From Paucimonas lemoignei (lineage in GTDB: Bacteria > Pseudomonadota > Gammaproteobacteria > Burkholderiales > Burkholderiaceae_D): a DNA stretch of 64,000 bases. Each line of letters starts with the position of its first letter. Positions within the stretch are counted from its first letter, which is position 1. The stretch is taken from contig NZ_SLZQ01000001.1 in the NCBI RefSeq assembly GCF_004342585.1, positions 248,001 through 312,000 of the forward strand, written 5' to 3'. Under the pieces are notes generated by a model. The model made no database searches and was not told the DNA's origin. It saw only the letters and a program-made list of their open reading frames with translations. Made by a program: the position numbers and the translations under genes. Of the stretch, positions 9,532 to 17,859 are shown in pieces.

Positions 9532-11022
9532 CTATTTTCTTTTCCACATCGTAGCGGTGGCAATGGCGCGCTCACGCTGTTCCGGAGTCAGCTTTCGGTC
9601 ATAAAGATGGCGGTCGGCATACGCAGTTATATTGTTGCGTTTGTCTGCCGAGAATAACCAGCAAAAATAAGCCAGCTCATCTTTTTCAGGTAGGGTTCCA
9701 TCTGTGCCATACATTTTGGCCACGCTGGTCTGGGCTTTTTCCTCCCCGCGAATCGTACCTTTGCAGAACCAGTACAATGCCTGTTTGTCATCCTGAGGCA
9801 CGCCGGCACCCTCGGAATACAGCACGCCGAGATTGTATTGAGCCTGCACATTGCCTTGTGATGCCGCTCTGCGATACCAGTACGCTGCTTGCTTGTCATC
9901 CTGAGGCACGCCTATGCCATGGGTGTACATTACGCCGAGATTGTATTGAGCATTGGCGTAGCCATAATAGGCCGCCTTGCGATACCAGTGCGCTGCCTCC
10001 TTGTCATCCTTGGGAACACCGATGCCGTCGCTATACATCAAGGCCAGGTTATAGGTCGCTTTCGGATCCCCTTCTTTAGCCGCCTTGCGGCACCAGTGGA
10101 CAGCCTTTTGAGCATCCTTCGGGGTGCCTGTGCCTTCCGCATATATCGTGCACAGATTAGCTTGAGCGGGGGCGTAATCCTTTTCCGCTAATTCGCTGAA
10201 TACAGCGAGTGCTGCACCATAATCTTTCTGCTTGAAAGCTGCTGTGGCGCGGTCCAAACGATCTTTGCATGTGCCTGGATCCCAGGTGTGAAGCGGGCTG
10301 GCGTCATAGCACCATGGCCTTCCTGGGAAAGTGAACACCTGTCCTGGGCAATAAGAAGGATTGTCGGGCATGTTCACACAATCCTCGGCACTCGATTCTT
10401 GTACCCAGCCACCCGGACTCCAGCCGGCTCCTCCGCCATCGTCAAATAACCGCTCCTCGTTAGCAACGGTCAGATCCTGGGGCGGCGGGATGACTCCCAC
10501 TGCTCCTGCTCGAATGCCAGCGCCTGGATGATTGGCAAAACGCGGTTTGCCGTTTGTAGCAGGTTTGCCTGAAGCGGATTCCGGTCCCACTTGGTTGGCT
10601 TGGTCAGTCTGGCCTGCGACATTATCTGACTGGGACAGGGTAGTGGCCGTCTCGGCTGCAGATTGAGTCGGCTCGGCTGCATCCGCTATCTCTGCAGTTC
10701 GAGTATTGACGGGTTTTGTCGTTGAAGGCTGAGCCGGGCGCTGTCGCGGACGCGGTATTGACGATGACGCCGATGGTGGCTCAGTGCGTTCAACTGCTGG
10801 CGGCTGTGCCGGTGGTTCCGGCAATTCGATAATACGCGCGTCAATGGCCAGCATGCGCTGCTGAGACATGGCGGGTGCTCTTGCCATGATCAGGGACATG
10901 CCCCAGATCGCCAGCGCCCAGGCCAGAAGCGCAAGGGGGCCAGTCCACGGCAAGCGCTGCCATGGCGAGTCGTAACGCGCGGCGCGTTCGGCGATGATTG
11001 CCGCGGCAACGTTACTGGACAT
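9532..11022 (-). CDS. TonB-like N-terminus fused to Sel1-like repeats
   Basis: A 496-residue protein, third gene of the exbB-exbD operon. Start 11022 (MSSNVAAAII) overlaps the exbD stop by 11 bp; the frame is open farther upstream but only inside exbD. There is a cytoplasmic N-tail, one membrane segment (about 30-48, LALLAWALAIWGMSLIM), a Pro-rich spacer (about 60-100, with PEPPAQPPAVERTEPP) as in TonB/TolA, a low-complexity linker, and a Cys-containing segment (EDCVNMPDNPSYCPGQVF). Four 36-residue Sel1-like repeats then run from about 284 to 427 (AxYNLGVMYxxGxGVPxDDKxAxxWYRKAA). No TonB C-terminal domain is seen. Gene order suggests it replaces TonB as the periplasmic effector of the ExbBD motor; this is inference. 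Confidence 0.8.
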   Translation of the reverse strand: MSSNVAAAIIAERAARYDSPWQRLPWTGPLALLAWALAIWGMSLIMARAPAMSQQRMLAIDARIIELPEPPAQPPAVERTEPPSASSSIPRPRQRPAQPSTTKPVNTRTAEIADAAEPTQSAAETATTLSQSDNVAGQTDQANQVGPESASGKPATNGKPRFANHPGAGIRAGAVGVIPPPQDLTVANEERLFDDGGGAGWSPGGWVQESSAEDCVNMPDNPSYCPGQVFTFPGRPWCYDASPLHTWDPGTCKDRLDRATAAFKQKDYGAALAVFSELAEKDYAPAQANLCTIYAEGTGTPKDAQKAVHWCRKAAKEGDPKATYNLALMYSDGIGVPKDDKEAAHWYRKAAYYGYANAQYNLGVMYTHGIGVPQDDKQAAYWYRRAASQGNVQAQYNLGVLYSEGAGVPQDDKQALYWFCKGTIRGEEKAQTSVAKMYGTDGTLPEKDELAYFCWLFSADKRNNITAYADRHLYDRKLTPEQRERAIATATMWKRK

Positions 11023-11416
11023 GCTTGACGGCGATGAGGAAGTGTTCGGCGCCTGCCGCGCGTGCCGCCAGCATTGCCTGCACCACGATGCCCTGCGGAG
11101 CGGCATTGTCGGCCGATACGATCACATCGCTATCCGGCCCGCTCAGCATGGGCTTCAGCGTGGCGGCGACTGCTTCCAGCGCAACCGGCGTGTCATTGAG
11201 GAGAATGCGGCTGTCGTGCGTGACCGTCAGCGTGACCGGCTTCTTGGCATTCATGGCGGCAGCCTGTCCCTGCGGCAGGTCCACGGCCAGGGAATGCAGG
11301 TTTTGCATGGACAGCGACGCAAGCATGAAGGTGGCGAGCAGGAAGAAAATTACATCGATCATCGGAATGATCTCGATGCGTCCGCGCTTGTGCGAGCGTG
11401 ATTTACGCAGCTTCAC
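11012..11416 (-). CDS. exbD: ExbD/TolR family biopolymer transport protein
   Basis: A 134-residue stator partner of a proton-driven ExbBD motor. It has a short basic cytoplasmic tail, a single membrane helix beginning IIPMIDVIFFLLATFML with the proton-carrying Asp at residue 21, and a periplasmic domain. Its start overlaps the 3' end of the exbB gene by 14 bp and its stop overlaps the TonB-like/Sel1 gene by 11 bp, so the three are co-translated. The periplasmic part is short and ordinary for the family. Confidence 0.92.
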   Translation of the reverse strand: MKLRKSRSHKRGRIEIIPMIDVIFFLLATFMLASLSMQNLHSLAVDLPQGQAAAMNAKKPVTLTVTHDSRILLNDTPVALEAVAATLKPMLSGPDSDVIVSADNAAPQGIVVQAMLAARAAGAEHFLIAVKHVQ

Positions 11417-12065
11417 GGGACTCTCCGCGCGCTGTCTGCGCTTGCTGGTCGAGGCGGATGTGGTCGGTCAGGCGGGTGCCGAGACGCTCCATTTCATCGA
11501 CCGTTTGCGCTTGGCGCGATGAAAAGAAATTGAAGGCAAACAGGGCAAGGATCGCAATCACGAGACCAAGAGCGGTAGCGATCAATGCCTGCGCCACACC
11601 GCCGGTGATGCCTGCGGGATTGACTAGGCCGGAGCCGCCGATCAGTTTGAAGGAATCCATCATGCCATCGATCGTGCCCAGCAATCCCAGGAGCGGGGCG
11701 GCGGTGACAATCGTTTCCAGCACCCACAAGCCGCGCCCAAGGGATTTCTCGAGTTGCTGGGCTTCGTCGCCAGCACGGGATTCCACCCACCAGACCGGCT
11801 TGCTGCGGTTTTCCATGATCACGCGGAAGAAACGAACGAAGTAGTTGCGTGGGCCTAGCGCTTTCAGGCGCTGACCCAAGTCCACCCAGGAGAAATCATA
11901 GGTTTCTACCAGATCGACAATGGCGGCCGGCAGTCGCACATAGCGCAAATAGACGTAGAGCTTGTCGATGCAAATGAGCAGTGCCAGCAAGGCAAGGGCT
12001 AGAAGAGGATAAACGATAAGCCCGCCGTAGCGCAGGGAATCCAATGTGGCTTGAAGATTATTCAT
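11403..12065 (-). CDS. exbB: ExbB/TolQ/MotA-family proton channel protein
   Basis: A 220-residue inner-membrane protein with three helices: about 14-33 (GGLIVYPLLALALLALLICI), about 118-140 within VLETIVTAAPLLGLLGTIDGMMDSF (the conserved MotA/TolQ/ExbB pore signature), and about 155-185 (GVAQALIATALGLVIAILALF). It forms the pentameric channel around the ExbD helices. A GAGGAG lies 11 bases before the ATG, slightly far for a ribosome site. It is the first gene of a minus-strand operon divergent from the imu operon. Confidence 0.92.
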   Translation of the reverse strand: MNNLQATLDSLRYGGLIVYPLLALALLALLICIDKLYVYLRYVRLPAAIVDLVETYDFSWVDLGQRLKALGPRNYFVRFFRVIMENRSKPVWWVESRAGDEAQQLEKSLGRGLWVLETIVTAAPLLGLLGTIDGMMDSFKLIGGSGLVNPAGITGGVAQALIATALGLVIAILALFAFNFFSSRQAQTVDEMERLGTRLTDHIRLDQQAQTARGESREAA

Positions 12066-12119
12066 ACTGGCTTGTGCTCCTCTTTTTATTGTTTAAATTG
12101 AAACGCCCGAGTTCATGCT

Positions 12120-12141
12120 GCCATATGGATATAAGTATGGC
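12120..12141. promoter_or_regulatory. Dyad in exbB/imuA divergent spacer
   Basis: GCCATA-N10-TATGGC (12120-12125 and 12136-12141) lies 55 bp upstream of exbB and 108 bp upstream of imuA. Arm and spacer lengths fit a two-turn dimer site, so it may be the operator of the exbB operon. It does not resemble a Fur box. The symmetry is seen; the function is unknown. Confidence 0.3.
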
Positions 12142-12180
12142 AAGAAATACTTACCTTTAGTAAATGCATAAATGTAAATG

Positions 12181-12212
12181 TTGATAGCTTCATAAACTGT
12201 ATATTTATACAG
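12181..12212 (+). promoter_or_regulatory. SOS promoter with LexA box for imuA-imuB-dnaE2
   Basis: CTGTATATTTATACAG (12197-12212) matches the CTGT-N8-ACAG LexA consensus with an AT-rich, nearly symmetric centre. A TTGATA -35 candidate at 12181-12186 and TTTATA at 12204-12209 are spaced 17 bp, so LexA would cover the promoter. It lies 37 bp upstream of the imuA start. A box of this kind ahead of imuABC/dnaE2 cassettes is well established in proteobacteria. Confidence 0.92.
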
Positions 12213-12249
12213 TAAAATGATGCTCCCTTATCATCGTCGGGAGGTCATC

Positions 12250-12990
12250 ATGTCAGTCGCTTCATTGGACCATGCCGTCTGGCGCGCCGATCAGATGGCA
12301 TCCTGCCAGGCGGGTGTCGTCGCCAGCGGCCATGCCTTGCTTGACCGCGAATTGCCCGATGGCGGCTGGCCGACGGCGTCCCTGATCGAGTTGTTGCCGC
12401 AACAGCCCGGCATCGGCGAGATGCGCCTGCTGCAACCTGCACTGGCCAGCATTGCGCAACGTCGCCGCATTGTCCTGGTACAGCCGCCGCATGCGCCGCA
12501 AACCGCCGCCTGGTCGGGCTGGGGACTGGCGGCCGAGCGCCTGCTGTGGGTGAAGACCGAGCGCACTGCCGATGCCCTGTGGAGCGTCGAGCAAATCCTG
12601 CGCAACGGCAGTTGCGGCGCGGTGCTGTTCTGGCAAACCCATAGCCGGCCGGAGGCGTTGCGCCGTCTGCACCTGGCGGCTCAGGCGGGCGATGCGATGT
12701 TCTGGCTGCTGCGGCCGCTGCCGAACGCCCAGGATGCCTCGCCATCGCCCTTGCGCCTGGCATTGCAGCCGGCACGTGGCGGCATTGCCGTCCATGTCAT
12801 CAAGCGCCGCGGTCCTGCACGCGATACGCCGCTGTTCGTGCCGTTGACCATGCCGGCCAGGGTGTCGCCTGGCGCCGCGACTGACGACACGGTTATTCCT
12901 TTCAATCCCATTTCAATTCGTCATGCGCCTGTGGATCGGCTTGCACCTGCCGTTGCTGCCTCTCGAAACGCTGCGTCCGCGCTGGTGTGA
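12250..12990 (+). CDS. imuA: ImuA, mutasome RecA-like accessory protein
   Basis: A 246-residue accessory protein of SOS mutagenesis, structurally RecA/SulA-like, that supports ImuB and DnaE2 in translesion synthesis. The start at 12250 (MSVASLDHAVWRAD) is set by GGGAGG at 12239-12244; the frame runs back to 12217, but that ATG touches the LexA box. Recognisable stretches are LDRELPDGGWPTASLIELLPQ (about 34-54) and the RecA-like core with RRIVLVQPPHAPQ and ERLLWVKTERTADALWSVEQ. There is no intact Walker A motif, as usual for ImuA. Its 3' end overlaps imuB by 68 bp. Confidence 0.9.
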   Translation: MSVASLDHAVWRADQMASCQAGVVASGHALLDRELPDGGWPTASLIELLPQQPGIGEMRLLQPALASIAQRRRIVLVQPPHAPQTAAWSGWGLAAERLLWVKTERTADALWSVEQILRNGSCGAVLFWQTHSRPEALRRLHLAAQAGDAMFWLLRPLPNAQDASPSPLRLALQPARGGIAVHVIKRRGPARDTPLFVPLTMPARVSPGAATDDTVIPFNPISIRHAPVDRLAPAVAASRNAASALV

Positions 12991-14419
12991 ACCGGGCATG
13001 CATGCCGTGCTGCAGCGTGACAGCGTGATGGCGGCTACGCCAGATGCGCTGGCGGCAGGCGTGCGTCCTGGCATGCGACGCGGCGGGGCGTTGGCGATTG
13101 CGCCCGGCGTCAGCTTGCATGAGCGCGACGTCAAGCGCGAACAGGATGCCCTGCAAAGCGTGGCGCTGACGCTGCTGCAATATACGCCGCATGTCGTGTT
13201 GGACGCGCTGGACGGAGAAGCCGGCCTGCTGATGGAGGTTGGGGCGAGCCTGCGCCTGTTCGGCGGTCCGCGCGCCTTGTGCCGGCTGGCATGTGACAGC
13301 GTCATGGCGCTCGGTTTTACGCCGCGTATCGGCATGGCGCCTACCGCGCGCGGCGCCGGGCTGCTGGCGCGTGCCCGCAGCAGGAACGCGCGGCATGAAG
13401 GAAGCACCATTCGTGCATTAAAGATATCCAGCCTGCAGCGCTGCCTGGATGCCTTGCCTTTTGAGTTGTTGCCGGCGGCGCAAGCCCATGCGGATCTATT
13501 GTCTGGAATCGGCTGCGTCACCCTGGGTGACTTGCGCAGGCTGCCGCGTGCTGGCCTACAGCGACGATGTGGAAAACAAGTGGCTAGCGAACTCGACCAG
13601 GCATATGGCGATGCCGCTGAACTGTTCGAATGGATCGAAGCGCCGTCAGTGTTTTCCAAACGGCTCGAGCTGCCGGACCGCATCGAGCATGCCGAGGGCT
13701 TGCTGTTTGCCGTGCGCCGCCTGCTGGCGGAAATGACCGGCTGGCTGGTCGCCAGGCACCTGGCGGTGTCGCGTTTCACCCTGCAGCTGGAGCATGAGCG
13801 CGGGCGCAGCGCCGTGCCGCCGACGATGCTGGAGGTCGCCCTGGCCGAAGCCGCCTGGCGCGAAGAGCATTTGCTGAAGCTATTAAAAGAGAGGCTGGCG
13901 CGCCTGACGCTGGCTGCGCCCGCCATCGCCTTGCGCCTGGAAGCGGCGCAATTGTCGCCGCTGGCGCCGGCGAGCGAATCGCTCTTTCCCGAGCCGGGCG
14001 GCACGCCTGCGGATTACCGCCGCCTGCTGGAATTGCTGACGGCCAGGCTGGGAGAGCAGGCCGTAATGACACCGGCGCCAGTCGCCGACTACCGCCCCGA
14101 AATCCGCAATGCCTGGCAGCCAGCCACTCAGGCGCAGCAACGGCAAGCCAGACCGGACACAGTTGAGTCACATGCCGAGCGGCCGTTCTGGCTGCTGGCG
14201 GAACCCGTAGCCTTGCTGGTGCGAGAGCATCGGCCTTTCTACGGTTCGCCGCTGACACTGCTGAGCGGGCCGGAGCGCATCGAATGCGGCTGGTGGGACG
14301 ACGCCTTTGCCGCGCGCGACTATTACATCGGCATGGATGCCGATGGCGCCTGTTATTGGGTGTGCCGCGAGCGCTTCGACCTTGAGGAACGCTGGTTCCT
14401 GCACGGCCTGTTCGCGTGA
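12923..14419 (+). CDS. imuB: ImuB, catalytically inactive Y-family polymerase-like mutasome hub
   Basis: A 498-residue Y-family DNA polymerase homologue. The N-terminus LWIGLHLPLLPLETL lacks the Asp normally found in the first catalytic motif of active Y-family enzymes, and the second motif region (LDALDGEAGLLMEVGASLRL) lacks the Asp-Glu pair, matching ImuB as a non-catalytic hub. The palm/finger section with RIGMAPTARGAGLLARA, the helix-hairpin-helix LLSGIGCVTLGDLRRLPRAGL and the little-finger region follow. The known role of ImuB is to recruit DnaE2 to the beta clamp; I did not identify the clamp motif. It starts inside the imuA 3' end and runs directly into dnaE2. Confidence 0.92.
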   Translation: MRLWIGLHLPLLPLETLRPRWCEPGMHAVLQRDSVMAATPDALAAGVRPGMRRGGALAIAPGVSLHERDVKREQDALQSVALTLLQYTPHVVLDALDGEAGLLMEVGASLRLFGGPRALCRLACDSVMALGFTPRIGMAPTARGAGLLARARSRNARHEGSTIRALKISSLQRCLDALPFELLPAAQAHADLLSGIGCVTLGDLRRLPRAGLQRRCGKQVASELDQAYGDAAELFEWIEAPSVFSKRLELPDRIEHAEGLLFAVRRLLAEMTGWLVARHLAVSRFTLQLEHERGRSAVPPTMLEVALAEAAWREEHLLKLLKERLARLTLAAPAIALRLEAAQLSPLAPASESLFPEPGGTPADYRRLLELLTARLGEQAVMTPAPVADYRPEIRNAWQPATQAQQRQARPDTVESHAERPFWLLAEPVALLVREHRPFYGSPLTLLSGPERIECGWWDDAFAARDYYIGMDADGACYWVCRERFDLEERWFLHGLFA

Positions 14420-14443
14420 TTGTCGGACTGCGAATATCCTGTC

Positions 14444-17400
14444 ATGACTGTGCATAGCGCCTCTTCCGCAACGCCCGTTCCCCCGGGCTCGCCAGTTTCG
14501 CCGAAGCTGCCGGCCTATGCCGAACTGCAGTGCGCCTCCAACTTCAGCTTTTTGCGCGGCGCCTCGCGCCCGGAGGAACTGGTGGCGCGCGCCGCCACGC
14601 TCGGTTACCGTGCACTGGCGATCACCGACGAATGTTCCCTGGCCGGGGTAGTGCGGGCGCATGTCGAAGCCAAGTCGCAAGGACTGCACCTCATCATCGG
14701 CAGCCAGTTCCAGATACGGCATGCCGATGGCAGTCCCGCTTTTCGCCTGGTCGTGCTGGCACAGAACCGCGAAGGCTATGGCAATCTCTCCGAGCTGATC
14801 ACGCTGGCGCGCACGCGCACGACCAAGGGCAGCTATCTGCTGACGCAGGACGACTTCAGCGCGCCGGGCCCGGAAAACCGTCACCTGCGCGGCTTGCCCG
14901 ATTGCCTGGCCTTGCTCGCGCCGGAACACGGCGCCGATGCAGACACCATCACTGCACAGGCAAACTGGGTAAAAGCCACCTTTCCCGGCCGTGCATGGAT
15001 TGCGCTGATGCTCCTGCACGGCGCCCGCGATGCGTCGCATCGCCAGGCAGTGGAAGTCGCGGCGCAAGCCTCGGGTTTGCCGCTGGTAGCGACGGGCGAC
15101 GTCATCATGCATGTGCGCTCGCGCAAACCCTTGCAGGATACGCTGACGGCCATCCGTATCGGCAAGCCGATTGCCGAATGCGGCTATGCGCTGGCGCCGA
15201 ATGCAGAACAACACTTGCGCGCGCGCCTGCGCCTGGCGAATGTCTATCCGCCCGAAGCACTGGCGCAAACCATCGAAGTCGCCAGGCGCTGTACTTTTTC
15301 TCTCGATGAATTGCGCTACGAGTACCCGGACGAGGTCGTGCCGCCGGGCGAAACGCCCACCAGCTATCTTCGCAAGCAAGCCTGGATCGGCGCGCGCTGG
15401 CGCTACCCGAACGGCATTCCGGCAGCGGTGCAGCAGAAAGTCGAGCATGAGCTGCAGCTGATTGCGGACATGTCGTATGAACCGTATTTCCTGACCGTGT
15501 ACGACATCGTGCGCTTTGCCCGCAGCCATCAGATCCTGTGCCAGGGCAGGGGATCGGCAGCGAATTCAGCCGTGTGCTATTGCCTGGGTATCACCGAAGT
15601 CGATCCGGCGCGCAGCAGCCTGCTTTTCGAGCGTTTCATCTCGAAAGAGCGCAACGAGCCGCCGGACATCGATGTCGATTTCGAGCATCAGCGGCGCGAG
15701 GAAGTCATCCAGTACATCTATCAGAAGTATGGCCGCCTGCGTGCCGCGCTGACCGGCGTGGTCATCAGTTACCGCCCGCGCAGCGTGCTGCGCGAAGTCG
15801 GCAAGGCGCTGGGCGTGGATGCGACGCTGGTGGACCAGGTGGCGCGGGCGCATCGCTGGTGGGATGACAGGAAGGACTTGATCAAGCGCCTGGCGGAATG
15901 CGGCATCGACCCGGAGTCGGATATCGCGCGGCACTGGAATCTGCTGGCGGAAACACTGCTGGGCTTTCCCAGGCATTTGTCCCAGCATCCGGGCGGCTTT
16001 GTGATCGCGCGCGGCAAGCTCTCGCGCCTGGTGCCGATCGAAAACGCTGCCATGCGCGACCGCAGCGTGGTGCAATGGGATAAGGACGATCTCGATGCGC
16101 TCGGGCTGATGAAGGTCGATATCCTGGCGCTGGGCATGCTGTCGGTGATCCGCCGCGCGCTCGACCTGGTGGCGGAGCGACGCGGGGAAGCGTTCGAGAT
16201 GCAGGATATTCCCCATGAAGACCCGGATACCTACCGCATGATTTCCCGCGCCGATACGATCGGCGTGTTCCAGATCGAAAGCCGCGCGCAGATGAGCATG
16301 CTGCCGCGCCTGAAGCCGCGCACCTTTTACGACCTGGTAATCGAAGTGGCGATCGTGCGCCCGGGGCCGATCCAGGGCGACATGGTGCATCCCTATCTGC
16401 GCCGCAGGCAAGGCCTGGAGCCGGCCAGTTACCCCGGCAAGGAAGTCGAGCAAGCGCTGTCGCGCACGCTGGGCGTGCCGATTTTCCAGGAACAGGTGAT
16501 GCAAGTGGCGATGCTGGCCGGCGGGTTCTCGGGTGACGAAGCGGACCAGCTGCGCCGCGCCATGGCGGCATGGCGGCGCAAGGGCGATCTTTCCGTCTTC
16601 TACGACAAGCTCGTCAAGGGCATGCTGGCGCGTGGCTATACGAAGGAATTCGCCGATTCGATCTTCCGGCAGATACAGGGCTTTGCCGAATACGGTTTCC
16701 CCGAAAGCCATTCGGCCAGTTTTGCCTTGCTGGCCTATGCCAGCGCCTGGCTCAAGTGCCACGAGCCCGAGGCGTTTCTGGCTGCCTTGTTGAACAGTCA
16801 GCCGATGGGGTTCTATTCGCCTTCACAACTGGTCCAGGATGCGCGTCGGCATGGCGTCGAGGTGCGCCCGGTGGATGTCATGGTGAGCGGCTGGGATGCG
16901 GCGCTGGAGCCGATCCGGCATGAGGGAGCGGGGATGCAGGGCGAGCAGGGCATGACAAGGGTAACGTCGCATCCGGAAGCCATGGCAGTGCGCCTGGGAT
17001 TCAATCTGGTGCAGGGATTGTCTTCCGACGCGGGCTGGCGCATCGAAGAAGCGCGCGCGATACGGCCGTTTGCCGATACGGCTGACCTGGCATTGCGTGC
17101 CCGGCTTGGCCGTGCTGAACTGCAGGCATTGGCGGCCGCCGATGCGCTCAAGACGCTGGCCGGGCATCGTCGCCAGGCATTGTGGCAAGCCGTGGCAGCC
17201 GCGCCTGACAAGGGCTTGCTGCATCAGGCTGCGTCGCAGGAAGAAAAGATGGCATTGCCGCCGCCATCGGAAGCCGCCGATATCGTTGCCGACTATCGCG
17301 CCCTGGGTCTGACGCTGGGACGACACCCCGTGTCACTGCTGCGGCCGATGCTGTTGAAGAAACGCTTCCTGCCTGCGGAAGTGCTGAACACCTTCGCCGA

Positions 17401-17698
17401 TCGCCAGGCTGCTCGCGCCTGCGGCATCGTGACTCTGCGCCAGCGGCCGCAAACCGCCAAGGGCGTGATGTTCATGACCCTGGAAGACGAGAGCGGCACG
17501 GTAAACGTCATTCTCTGGCCGAGCCTGGTGGAAAGACAGCGCAGGGAAGTGCTCGGCGCAACGCTGCTGGGCGTCTATGGCCAATGGCAGTGCGGAGGTG
17601 GAGGCAAGGACGAAGTCCGGCACCTGGTAGCCAAGCGGCTGGTGGATCTGTCGGCGTGGTTGGGGCAGGTGGCGACGCGCAGCCGGGATTTTGCCTAG
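14444..17698 (+). CDS. dnaE2: Error-prone DNA polymerase DnaE2 (ImuC)
   Basis: A C-family alpha-subunit polymerase for damage-induced mutagenesis, 1084 residues from the ATG at 14444; an in-frame TTG at 14420 directly after the imuB stop would add 8 residues, and neither start has a clear ribosome site. It has an N-terminal PHP domain (YAELQCASNFSFLRGASRPEE in two blocks), a polymerase core with PPDIDVDFEHQRREEV carrying catalytic aspartates, GRGSAANSAVCYCLGIT, and fingers with VRPGPIQGDMVHPYLRRRQG. A C-terminal OB domain ends near LVDLSAWLGQV. It lacks the long tail of replicative DnaE, as expected. It is the third gene of the LexA-controlled operon. Confidence 0.95.
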   Translation: MTVHSASSATPVPPGSPVSPKLPAYAELQCASNFSFLRGASRPEELVARAATLGYRALAITDECSLAGVVRAHVEAKSQGLHLIIGSQFQIRHADGSPAFRLVVLAQNREGYGNLSELITLARTRTTKGSYLLTQDDFSAPGPENRHLRGLPDCLALLAPEHGADADTITAQANWVKATFPGRAWIALMLLHGARDASHRQAVEVAAQASGLPLVATGDVIMHVRSRKPLQDTLTAIRIGKPIAECGYALAPNAEQHLRARLRLANVYPPEALAQTIEVARRCTFSLDELRYEYPDEVVPPGETPTSYLRKQAWIGARWRYPNGIPAAVQQKVEHELQLIADMSYEPYFLTVYDIVRFARSHQILCQGRGSAANSAVCYCLGITEVDPARSSLLFERFISKERNEPPDIDVDFEHQRREEVIQYIYQKYGRLRAALTGVVISYRPRSVLREVGKALGVDATLVDQVARAHRWWDDRKDLIKRLAECGIDPESDIARHWNLLAETLLGFPRHLSQHPGGFVIARGKLSRLVPIENAAMRDRSVVQWDKDDLDALGLMKVDILALGMLSVIRRALDLVAERRGEAFEMQDIPHEDPDTYRMISRADTIGVFQIESRAQMSMLPRLKPRTFYDLVIEVAIVRPGPIQGDMVHPYLRRRQGLEPASYPGKEVEQALSRTLGVPIFQEQVMQVAMLAGGFSGDEADQLRRAMAAWRRKGDLSVFYDKLVKGMLARGYTKEFADSIFRQIQGFAEYGFPESHSASFALLAYASAWLKCHEPEAFLAALLNSQPMGFYSPSQLVQDARRHGVEVRPVDVMVSGWDAALEPIRHEGAGMQGEQGMTRVTSHPEAMAVRLGFNLVQGLSSDAGWRIEEARAIRPFADTADLALRARLGRAELQALAAADALKTLAGHRRQALWQAVAAAPDKGLLHQAASQEEKMALPPPSEAADIVADYRALGLTLGRHPVSLLRPMLLKKRFLPAEVLNTFADRQAARACGIVTLRQRPQTAKGVMFMTLEDESGTVNVILWPSLVERQRREVLGATLLGVYGQWQCGGGGKDEVRHLVAKRLVDLSAWLGQVATRSRDFA

Positions 17699-17859
17699 GA
17701 ATTCGATGACTTCCCATATTTATGGGATGGTGGGCTTTATCAATTTAAGATGTAATAATTGGCAACTGAGGGAAACTTGCGGCGACATGCGAACGCCGGC
17801 CCGGCATCAAACACGATAATCAACAATAAAACCGTTCCGATACAGGGGAACCCCAGCTT

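Noticed and set aside
9740-10200. Repeating DNA units of about 108 bp
   Set aside because: They encode the 36-residue Sel1 repeats of the TonB-like protein, so they are not a separate DNA repeat or CRISPR array.
14168-15529. Minus-strand ORF of 453 residues
   Set aside because: Antisense to the imuB/dnaE2 junction; His/Arg/Gln-rich shadow composition.
15566-16762. Minus-strand ORF of 398 residues
   Set aside because: Antisense to dnaE2; no recognisable motifs.
17712-17727. Palindrome TCCCATA-TT-TATGGGA after dnaE2
   Set aside because: Short loop and no T-run; too weak to call a terminator or an operator.
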